Made by a program: the position numbers and the translations under genes. The notes beneath the pieces were generated by a model that did no database searches, was not told the origin of the DNA, and saw nothing but the letters and a program-made list of their open reading frames with translations. A stretch of 64,000 nt of DNA, from positions 5,708,001 to 5,772,000 of the forward strand of contig OX387611.1 of NCBI GenBank assembly GCA_947568835.1. Reading direction: 5' to 3'. Shown here piece after piece: positions 13,101 to 25,100 of the stretch (positions are counted from its first letter, which is position 1; the number at the start of each line of letters is the position of its first letter). This DNA comes from Protonemura montana. Lineage: Eukaryota > Arthropoda > Insecta > Plecoptera > Nemouridae.

Positions 13101-16100
13101 AAATACAAAATCCAATGACTTATTACCTAAAGTCTAGCTGATGAACCACGAAAGCTTGTAATTCATTAATGAAATTCTGAATGAAATATTTAAGCTTTCT
13201 TTTACGTCGTTGAAGCATTAATCCGAGTATATTTGTGTTAGGTTTAGGTAGGTAAGAAACGAACAGGTTGGGTTTGGTTCCGTTAGGTTAGGTTAGGTTA
13301 GGTGATGTTCCGTAAGGTTAGGTTAGGCCTAGTATTTGACAAGTTTTAAAATTTAGGTTTGATTAGGTTTGAAATGCTCTATATTCAGTGGTATCTAAGC
13401 TTTTCTCTATGCCCTGCCTTACTTTCTAAACACTTCTTTGCAAGATATGACTTACCAGAAATGTTAACTTTTTACTTGTTATTTTCTTTCGTCGCACAAC
13501 GTGAGGTTGACCAAGCAAGACGAGTTACACAGAGACCGCCGTAAACGTTATCAACGGCCATACCATGTTGAAAACACCGGTTCTCGTCCGATCACCGAAG
13601 TTAAGCAACATCAGGCGTGGGCTTATGAGTTCTATAAGAAATTTTGCTTTTTTTGGTGCCTTAAGCGCTTTGGTTAGCCATTCTAATTTCATGTAAACCT
13701 ATGCACATTTTTTTTTAAATTCTGAACGCACGTGTAGCGTAAAGGTTGGTTTACTAATTTTTATTGTAAATTATGTTGTTTTGAGTTGCGTTAGGTCTGA
13801 ATTTAAGTCATAAATTCAGATTATTCTTAATCCTAGATTTAGCATCAAGGAAATACTGGCGGAATATGCAAAGAGGATAAACGCTGTCTGAAATGCCATG
13901 TATATATATTTTATTTTTAAAATTTTTCAAAAATTTACAATCTTTGTTTCTCAGATGTCCTCAGATGTCACTTTGGTATACATGCCTATATTTTTTTATA
14001 TTAGAAAAGTTGCTTTGAAGTTAAATTTTTCAGGCTGTGGAATATTTTGTTTTATTTGCAGGAGGATTTTGGAGATTGGGACATTTTTTTTTTGTTTTTT
14101 TGCTAATCTGCTTGGACCGATATCGATTAAATTTGCGGGAGACTTCGAAAATATCTCGGTTTAGATCTGAAATTTTTTTCAAATTTTCTCGCCTTCTAGT
14201 GGAAGTGTTAGTTTAAACTATTGCCATGACGACTTGCAATCACATGCAGTGATATTTAAATGTTTTTTGTGAGTTGGAAAGCCAATTTTCAGTCAAACAT
14301 TCTGGTTAAACCCGATCTTAATTTGTTGTCATTAATGAAGATTTATAAAAAAAAGAAATTAAAAAAAATCGGACACGTTGCTGGATCTTAATTCACAGTT
14401 GTAGATTACACGGCAAAATGTTGATAGAGCCAATCATAAAGTTTCGTTTGTTCTTGAGAAAGTTAAAAATTTACTTTGCAATGCCTACTTACTAGATAAT
14501 ACTTTACTTTACCATTTTAGCTTTGCATTATGGTATGAGCCTTAATCAATGCTATTAAAAACTAAAGAAAACCATCTTATTTTGATATAAACAGTAAATT
14601 TTAAGAAAATATTTATCAAAATCTTACTACTTTACCCTTGAGTTTTTAGTCGTATTCAATAAGCATTATTCAATTCACTCAAAAATAAGAAAATAATTGT
14701 TTGCTGTACAATTTCCCTGGTCAAAAAATAAAAAAATAAACCACCCGAAAAAATTGCGGATAAATATTAAGGATAACTAAGGATAAATCAAGTTGACATG
14801 AGTCTAAAAACCATCATAAAGAATCTCTATGGGGAGAAACGTGGGAAGTTAGTAGATAAATTGGCAAGACTCCTAGAGAACAGAACCACCTTAGGTTATA
14901 AATAACATTTTCTGATTAGATGTAGGGATTTAGATGCTTTTGAACAAGGTAATCGTTATAATTTTATGTGGTTCTTTTGTTATCGAAAAATTGTCATAAC
15001 TGCTCTTACCCTCGATGAAGTAACTATGTACAAGCTGTGGTACAAGTAATGAAACGTCGGCAATTTTAGTTGTCCTTTACTTAGCATTCAAAACCCATTT
15101 CAAATAGTTTTTGTTAAAGCTAGTGCTAAGGTTACATCAAGTAGACATGAGTCTAAAAACCATCATAAACACTCCCGGTTATTTATTTTCAATCAAACAT
15201 TCAAAAGAGCTATGTAAGCAAGTAAATAAAAAGTCTTATATGTCAAAGTTCAAAGTAAGAAGTTATCAACTTGGACCTCGGCAAACGTATATCCCTCTAT
15301 CCCTCTCCCTCTTTCTCAAACATAGAAAAGACAGATTGGCGAAATTGGGTATATCTGTATGATTGACTTGGCTTGTATGCCCGTGATTACTTCATTCATT
15401 TGCTTGCTTTCACCGTCTTCAAAGATCAAGGAGGTTTTTTTTCTCTAAAAGAAAAATATGCTCGTTGCCTCTCAGTAGAAGCTTCTTGTCCCTCTAGGGA
15501 AGATAAAGATGTTATTCAATTTCCTGGCAGTCTCCATATAAGTATTTTTTTTTGCTTTGCCATCTAAACCTGATTTTATTTATTTTGGACGCTTTTCTTG
15601 TAGTTCACTTTCTTCAGTTTCTTCACTTTCTTCAGTTTTTGCTTCCTGGCAAACAAGGTAAGTTGATTCACATCCATAATTTTAATACAAGATGGCAAGG
15701 TTAAAGAGGTTTATGACTTGTCTTAAAGAGCGTCAAGAAAATGCGTCGTCAAGCTATATCGATCACAGCAGACAAGGAGATTCTTGGTTATTTTTTCAAT
15801 CCGTAGCAACTGCTGCTAAATCTTAACTGCTTGAAAACCTTAGCAATAATGATTTGATTTTATGGTTTTTTGAAACCAAGTGTCGAGGACAGATTCAGTA
15901 CATATTGTACTAATAATAAGAAAGTTACTTTATAAAAATAAAAATAAAGAAGAAGAGGAAAATCATTTCATAAAGTATTCTGCCTTAGCGGGGTTGCATC
16001 AACCCCGCTAAGGCGTTAATCCAATTTCTTTTCAAGCGTGGAGTGAGTAAGTTAGGATAAAAAATCAGTCTTCTTTTAATACAACAACTCAGTCAAAGAT

Positions 16101-19100
16101 CCGATATTGCAACAGATTAACTTACCTAGAGGCAAATATTGATAAAGCTGCAAAATGAAAAATTGATTCCAAGATTTGATTTGTAGAGAAATTTAAGTGA
16201 AACGTTCTTTTAAATTTACTTAAAGGAATTTAATGCTAGAAAAATCTAAGACGTTTTTTTTTTTATCTATTGGAAGACATTCTAGCAAAACTCTATCCCA
16301 TATTCTTTATTTCTATGAAATTTATTAGCTAAGTGGTAACCCAAGCTAAATTCTCGCTGAAACGTAATTCGTTCAATCAATGTTTAAGCTTCCCAAGCAT
16401 TTCAAGTTAATAAAATAAAGGAATAGTTTATTCTGCGTGATGGTTTTTAGACTCATGTTTACTTGATTTATCCTTAGCACTAGTTTTAAGAAAAACTATT
16501 TGGTTTTGAATGCCTAAGTAAAGAATAACTAAAATTTCCCGACGTTTCTTACTTGAAGAAGTAGCTAGTACATGTTACGAAACGTCGGGAAATTTTAGTT
16601 GTGCTTTACTTAGCATTCAAAACCCATTTCAAATAGTTTTTCTTAATTTATTCTGTCTATTTTTGCACTTTTCAGTGCAATCGGTTAAACAGTTTTGAAA
16701 AAAAAAAACACAAAAAAGAACAAACAATTTATTCTATTACTCGCATTGTATACCGTCATTCGGAAGCAAAGAAAAACCGGTTGGCCCTTTTGTGCTCTTC
16801 GACAAGATAAGAATATGTGCCAAAACCAGATTTCCCTTCCTCCTTTTCACACTTAGTTAAGTTCATCATAACCCACTTATTCACCTAAGTAATTATACCT
16901 GTTAGTTGACAAAACACTGCATCGTTAAACAACTATAGTAAAAAATTATAGTCTTTAGAAACTGTTTACAACAATTACCAACAAGTAAACAAATAAACTA
17001 CTCTTTTCATAAAAACCACGCTCATTAATTACTTGAAATTTATATTAAAGTGAGATCAAATTGCATAAAATTATCTTGCCTCCGTTCTAAAATTTCCTTG
17101 CGCTAATGTTGTCACACCACTCTCTGTCAAATGATTTTCCACACCATTAACATTTTGTAATTCACGTTGAAACCTTAACGCAGTTCGGTGCATAATCTTT
17201 GAAAGCGTATTGCATTAAGGGGGATTTTCAAGGGGTTCACCACATGACTAGCGCCTTAATGGTAAAATGTGAAAAGGATTTAGAAATGTGCAGCATTTGT
17301 AAGCGATCTGTAGATACGGGGACGTATTCATGCTGAAGTTTTCTGAAATTATACCTTCTTGTGCGACGTAATGACTTTTCATTTAGTTAATCTGTGAAGT
17401 AACGTACGGAGGGGGGTTGCACTTTTTTAAATGGTCGCTCAAGAGTTAGTGAGTCTTTGATGAAAGAGGAATATGAATTGGAAGGCTTGCTTTTATGTTG
17501 AAAATAAGGACGGGAAAATTAACTGACAACTTCCCCATGTTGTTTGGTAATTTTTTTTCAAAAGAAATAAGTGCTGTCAAGTTGTTAATAACTAGGGATA
17601 GGTTTTTTAAAGGTCCGTTAAATCTAACAGTTCGTTAACTTGTTATTTGTTTGGAAACAGCCAATCAGAACATGTTTTTTTTTGCTTTTAATGGTATGTT
17701 AATTTTTACCATACCAATTACAAACTGGCACTTAGCCTTTATAAAAATATTGGACTATTTTATATTTAACTTCATTAATGAAGTAATGTGGTGCTTTGAT
17801 TTTTAATATGTATTATATTTTAATATTTTAAATATAATTATATTATATTATGTAATATTATAATATAATATAATTCTCACTTTGTTTTAAAAAGAAAGAC
17901 AATAGAAAATTAAGCAATGACTCTCATTTGAAAAGAAAATTAGCCGTTTTAATGTTTCCTACGGTTAACATAGAACGTCATTTGCCATTCATGTGACGTC
18001 GAGAAAATTCCAAATACAAATATGTAAAAAAATATGCTTTGAAATTAACTTTCCAACTTTCGTTCAAGTTTGTCGTACATTTGGGCGAACATGCCGAGCT
18101 ACGAAGCTGAAAGTTAATAATAAAGCTCATAACGAAGCAATCTTCACAATTCATAACCCCACGTCAAGTGACCTCCGAGAGCGAACTCTAGCGGAGGTTA
18201 TTTTTCATTCCATTCGATAAAATTGAAAAAGATTTCTACATTCCATGTTTTACAAGGAACTTTGACAAACCGAGATTTTCCTTGCTTTTGGCTGAAAGTG
18301 TTTGGAGTATGAAGATACAGTTTTAAAACTGGAGCCAGTGATTAAGATATAAGAATCTGAGTGGAAGTAGTTATCGTTAACTGGTATTAACTGGTCATTA
18401 TCATTAACCAAACACTGTTAAATTAGCCCCAATTTTTAAAACAACCCCACGTTATGTTTTTTTTTTATAATTTTTTAGAATCTATTTTATTACCTTTGGT
18501 TTTTTTACTATTTTGATTATATTTCTTTATTTTCATGAATTGATTTCATTTTGTCAATACTGATTAATCTAATTAATAACCCCTTTTGTATTTTTTATGA
18601 TTTATTTTTGTCTAGAAAGTACATTTTTTTATTATTCTTATTGTAATAATATACCTAAATTTTAAGAATATGCATAGCTTAATAATAATAATTTATTAAA
18701 ACTTTTTGCAACTGTTCTCAAAATCAAAATTAAACTCATCCACCCCGGTAAACAAGCTTGAAACACCCTCCAACAAAGAAAATCAAGACCACGACGAAAG
18801 AAATAAAAGTCTAGAAAACTTTCACCAAAAGAGTATCCTTTCTCGCAGCAAGATATCTCGATAGCCTCGTGCACTCTAGCGGCAGTCGGGCAAATTAAAT
18901 TACTTCCACGCGTCGGTCTCACCTTACTTCGTCTTCCGCCTAGTTCACAGTCTTGCCGTCAGAGCTGCCACAGCTGCCAAATACACCCAACTCGGCGTAA
19001 GAAGTCACTCTCTTAGACTTTCTTACAAACGCTCAATGTCCTGATGGTTTTTAGACTCATGTCTACTTGATTTATCCTTCGCACAAGTTTATAGAAACAC

Positions 19101-22100
19101 TATTTGAACTGGGTTTTGAATGCTAAGTAAAGGGCTACTAAATTTCCCGACGTTTCGTTACATGTACTAGTTACTTCTTCAGAGGTTTGAGCAGTCCTGA
19201 AAATTTTCCGATAACAAAAGAACCACATAAAATTATAACAATTACCTAGTTCAAGCTTCCTAAAAGCATCTAGACAAAATAATCAGGGTCAATAACTTAA
19301 AAACTAATGTATAATGTATTTTCTTAAATAAGAACTCGAACACATTGGCGTTTTTTAACTAACTAATTATGTGTATGGAAAAAACAATGTCCCATTTCGG
19401 CATAATTTAATCTTTCTTCAGCGCTAATCTGTATGTAGGTATATTTATTTTAAATTAAATCTATTACAAAGCTTATTTTAAATACTAGCCGTCGCTACCG
19501 GTGGTGTATTTGACGGTTTTGACTTGCGTTCCTAAAATGAACCTAAAAGTGACATTTCGTTTATGTTGGCGCCGACGTCCTCAGAACTATCCTGAGCCAC
19601 CATTACGTACATTGTTTATTTTCATGGAAACAAATGTATTAAATTTAAATCTCTGTTACTGTCTATATTTTCGTTTAAAATCAACAAAAAAATTAAACAT
19701 TTAACAAAATATCATCCAAAGAGCAATTTTTTCAATGTCTGCTCAGAAATGTCACTGGTATCTTACTTGAATAGATAAAAATCTAATAAAATTCATTTAA
19801 TTTCGTTATTTCTTGCAGATTACTCGCATTTAATACTGGTTTACGCTCTATTAACCTTAAACAGTGCTGGCATTTAAGCAATTGATATACGTGACCGAAA
19901 TTTTCAATCTTTGTAATTGAAAATATGTTTTCAAAAGAACTACCACCAGTACCATCGGGTAGCACCTGTCGTAACCACGTCTAACCGGCTCGTCAACTCA
20001 ACAGCAAGTTTAACAATAACGTTGGCACTCTGACAGTCAACTCAATGGCGTTGTCCTAATCGGTATTTCTACCTCAATTCGATTTCTTTCTTGTTTCCTA
20101 TCAAAGTTCGTCATATCCAGGACTATAAGACACTGACCGAACTCGAGTATAAAAAATATTACAACGTGTTTTCTGAAAAGTATCCGCCATTTTGAAGCCA
20201 AATTCATGTACTATCTCAAATGTTCCTTTTAAACTGAAGAGAAACTGAAATTAAGTTTATTTTGCCGGTTTTCAACTCAAGTCCTACTGCCTAATGTTGA
20301 TGCACAACGCACTCTCTCGCAAGAAGTTGAACTAGTTTTAATGAAGTGTTACTCTTAACTTATTTTTGCTAAAAGTCACCTTCAATGTCACTCACGTGCC
20401 AAGTAACCTCTTCAACCAGACACACTGTATTCACTTCGACGTAATCCGTAATTCAATTATGCATCCCATCTCAGTCATAGAGTCCAATATCTTATCCTTA
20501 AACCTGTAACAATGAACCTTATCCTAGAATGTTCTCACAAACACTGTTTTATACATATAGCTGTTGCCACCCTTGCCTTAACAACTTCATTTATTATCTC
20601 TCTTGGTTGGCATGATTCAATTTATTAATCATCACTTTTGTTTTTCCGTCCGTGCGTCTAGAGTCAGTGAAGAGTGAATCTTACCTCTTGATCGAGTTAG
20701 CGCTTGCCTATTGTTCAGAAGTAACATTGAGAGACTGTGTTCTGCACGGTTGAATGACCTTGTTTTACAGTTCAAGGGGACTTATAAAAGATATACACAA
20801 CACCACCGGGCCGTTAACCGGATATATATTTTGGGGTATATTTGTTATCGCCGTGTTGACAACGCGCTGTTTTAAAATCAGGCCATGTGGTATGATTTAT
20901 GAAAAACCAGACCATGTAAGGTAGAAAAAAAAAGCAGTGTAGTCGCGTAGCATATTCCTGTTGAGGACCACTAAGAGGACCACCGGCTTAACGTCTTTTC
21001 TGAAGGACGGTACAGCGCGGACAAAAGGATTCCTTCACAAATCTATGCTGTCGAGAGGTTGATGAATAAGGCGAGTGAAGTGGCAGCACTAACTTACATC
21101 GTTGTAACCTCTCTTCCGAACGGAACTGGTCATATGAAGGTCACTCATTCAATACCTGACCCAGCGCAGTGTTGCTTAACTTCGGTGATCACACCAAAAT
21201 CGGAGTTTCTAGTACAAAAATTTGTTCGGTCAAGAACTCAACATTTTGGCTTAACGATGAAAAGTCATTTGCCTTAAAAGATACCTCTAAACCTGCCTAA
21301 GCAAAGATTAAACGGCGTTGGTAAAACATCTAAAAAGTACTTGACTGAAATCAGTTTCAACAAGTAGTCCAAGGAAACACATTCTCTCAAAATCACGAAA
21401 CGAGACTCGGACCACATAAAAAAAAAAGAAGATGCTCTAATCTCGTCCAAAACTGTCAAGTGGAAATCTAATTTTCCACGAAGTAGGAAAAACTGACACG
21501 CAATTCAGCTTGTAAATGTCCAGCTGTCTCCTTTTTTGAGAAAAGCCACTCGAGTGGAGTGTGTAACCGAATTTTCCATCCCTTTCTTCACAACCATTGG
21601 AGCGTATTTTTCCGGGAATAACATTAGGCATAACAGGATTTAGAGATGGGAGCAAGGAATATCGAAAGGCATTGTGAATTATTACATTTCGGGTGGGGGT
21701 TTTATTGTGAATGGGGTGGGTGGTCGGATGGGATTTATAGGCGCACAGCATCTGTGCCCAATCATTGGAAGGGTATGGACAGAGGGGAAATCTTTATTAG
21801 ATTGGGATCCAATATTCGAGGAATGTTTTTGGACAAAAATGGCGGTGAACTACGCTTTGAAGGCTAAAAGGTGTAGAAAAAAGATCGTGTAGAATGATTT
21901 TTGTTTATGACAAACACTATTTGAACTGGTTTTTGAATGCTAAGAGAAGAAAACTGAATTTCCCAACGTCTCGTAACTTGTACCAGTTACTTTATTAAGG
22001 GTTAAGGTCCATCATTAACACATGCAAAATGGTCAAAAATGGATCTCAAATGAATAGATAGTGTTTCTATTCAATTTCATTTTCATTTTCTTATTATGTG

Positions 22101-25100
22101 AATGACAAGGAAAAACACGTGCCAGAAAAATAGTGATTTTTCCGGAAAAAAAGAAAAATTACACAACCCAGGACCGCAAACACAAGATTTGAAGAGTCTG
22201 CGAATTTTTCCTTAGTGCCTCAACATGGTCTTCTCTCACAAAAAATGTTGGTGTTCACAGCTAAAAATTGACTGAGATATTGATTTTCAAAAACTCTTTT
22301 TTTTTTATCTCAAAAAGATTCTGGTTTTAAACCAATCGTCAGTTGCGCAAAATTATGTACGTTTTGATAAATAATAATCCTTCGAGTGCAATAAGCCTAG
22401 ATGTGTTTACTGCATGATGTAATTTTGCTCCTAGGCCAGGCTGAATTCTAGCAACTAGTGCAACTTTCACGTGATCGACTGGGCATGTAAATCTGCCCCA
22501 GTGCAACTTTCACGTGTTCGACTGGTCATGTGACTCTGTCCCAGTGCAACTTTCACGTGTTTGACTGGGCATGTGCCTCTATCCTAGTGCAACTTTCACG
22601 TGTTCGACTGGGCATGTGACTCTGTCCCAGTACAACTTTCACGTGTTCGACTGGGCATGTGACTCTGTCCCAGTGCAACTTGCACGTGTTCGACTGGGCA
22701 TGTGACTCTGTCCCAGTGCAACTTTCACGTGTTCGACTGGGCATGTGACTCTGCCCCAGTGCAACTTTCACGTGTTCGACTGGGCATGTGACTCTGCCCC
22801 AGTGCAACTTTCACGTGTTCGACTGGGCATGTGACTCTGCCCCAGTGCAACTATCACGTGTTCGGCTGGGCATGTGACTCTGTCCCAGTGCAACTTTCAT
22901 GTGTTCGACTGGGCATGTGACTCTGTCCCAGTGCAACTTTCACGTGTTCGACTGGGCATGTGACTCTGCCCCAGTGCAACTTTCACGTGTTCGACTGGGC
23001 ATGTGACTCTGCCCCAGTGCAACTTTCACGTGTTCGACTGGGCATGTGACTCTGCCCCAGTGCAACTATCACGTGTTCGGCTGGGCATGTGACTCTGTCC
23101 CAGTGCAACTTTCACGTGTTCGACTGGACATGTGACTCTGTCCCAGTGCAACTTTCACGTGTTCGACTGGACATGTGACTCTGTCCCAGTGCAACTTTCA
23201 CGTGTTCGACTGGGCATGTGACTCTGCCCCAGTGCAACTTTCACGTGTTCGACTGGGCATGTGACTCTGCCCCAGTGCAACTATCACGTGTTCGACTGGA
23301 CATGTGACTCTGTCCCAGTGCAACTTTCACGTGTTCGACAGGGCATGTGACTCTGCCCCAGTACAACTTTCACGTGATCGACTGGACATGTGACTCTGTC
23401 CCAGTGCAACTTTCACGTGTTCGACAGGGCATGTGACTCTGCCCCAGTACAACTTTCACGTGATCGACTGGACATGTGACTCTGTCCCAGTGCAACTTTC
23501 ACGTGTTTGACTGGGCATGTGACTCTGCCCCAGTGCAACTATCACGTGTTCGACTGGACATGTGACTCTGTCCCAGTGCAACTTTCACGTGTTTGACTGT
23601 GCATGTGACTCTGCCCCAGTACAACTTTCACGTGATCGACTGGGCATGTGATGCTCGCTCTCGGGTCACTCCCGGTGCACTTTTATCGCTCCGAGAATTT
23701 CAAAGTTTTAATTGGAAAATGAAAAAATACATGACAAAGGCTTCAGAAGTTATAGTCTATTTGTTTCCCAACTTTAAAACCAAACAAAAATATGGTGAGG
23801 TTTAATGGTAGATTCAACGTTTGGTAGCCATGGAGATGCTGAGATCGCCTGACAGAGCTTCTCAATTCTGCTATCCTATGTTACCACGGGTATATCATGG
23901 CCTAGCATAGAAGGTTCAATGGTAGATTCAACGTTTGGTAGCCATGGAGATGCTGAGATCGCTTGACAGAGCTTCTCAATTCTGCTATCTTATGTTACCA
24001 CGGGTTTATCATGGCCTAGCATAGAAGGTTCAATGGTAGATTCAACGTTTGGTAGCCATGGAGATGCTGAGATCGCCTGACAGAGCTTCTCAATTCTGCT
24101 ATCTTATGTTACTAGGGGCTTATGAATATGCTATAAAACCATTGACATCAAACAAAATAAGCAAATTTTCATCAAGACTGTCAGACGAAAATAGTCGACA
24201 CTTGCTCACACCAATTTCTATCGCAGCAATTGACGTCATCGAAATTAAATACGTCAGCAAATTTCCACGGTGACAACAACAATTAAAATCGCTCGGGCGA
24301 CAGAAGCGATTGTCACGTGATTGGTCGCGGTTTAACACGTCATCCAGACAACTGACAATCGTGACAATCGCTTTTGACGTGACCTGCGCTCTGTCGAATA
24401 TAATTGGAGTCACGTATTTAATTAATTATTAACGTTCTTGGCTGGGAATTACATTGAAATTGGTTTTATTTGAGGTTAAAGAGGGTTTTGGGGGAAAAAA
24501 CTGGCAGCGTTTGACATTTCAAGGACTCTTCGAGCATTGATTTGAGTTTGATATTTTAAATATTAATACAAAAAAGGTCTGAAATCGTTAAATGTGACTT
24601 TGATGTGGAATTTAATAACTCCAATATTCTGCTGTGACACTGTTTGTTACTTTCAATGGTAGAATCACTTTTCAAGCTAATTTTACCTCATCTTGATATA
24701 AAATTAAAAAAAATAAAAACAATTTAATTGAGGTGTTAATACTTTGATTTGATATATTTAAAGCTATCGAAGTTTTATTTCTAATTTATTAGTTGTGCTT
24801 TTCAACAAAAATGTCAATTCTATAAATACACATATACCGAACAGTTTGGCGTGTTGGAAACACCGGTTCTCGTGAGATCACCGAAGTTAAGCAACACTGC
24901 GCTGAGTCAGGTATTGGATGGGTGACCATCATACACATGACCAGTTCTGTTCGGGAGAGAGGTTGGAGGAATGAAAGTTAAGCAACACTGCTCTGAGTCA
25001 GGTATTGGATGGGTTACCATCATACACATGACCAGTTCTGTTCGGGAGAGAGGTTGGAGGGATGAAAGTTAAGCAACACTGCGCTGAGTCAGGTATTGGA

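Larger units (their letters stand above)
12250..15980. other. Receptor intron 1 part, mostly unrecognised
   Basis: AT-rich. Holds the TTAGG run, the 5S fragment and one fold-back family copy; otherwise nothing recognised. Confidence 0.5.
16660..22435. other. Receptor intron 1 part, mostly unrecognised
   Basis: AT-rich with a few repeats listed separately. Region 18660-19020 is richer in GC and 21640-21890 has short overlapping open frames, but neither shows a known motif. Confidence 0.45.

Noticed and set aside
13282-13330. Telomere end
   Set aside because: Only a few TTAGG units, interrupted, with unique DNA on both sides.
15982-16014. Helitron 3' hairpin
   Set aside because: No CTRR end within about 15 bases on either side and no matching 5' TC end found.
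22440-23705. CRISPR array
   Set aside because: Units are contiguous with no unique spacers, and the genome is eukaryotic.
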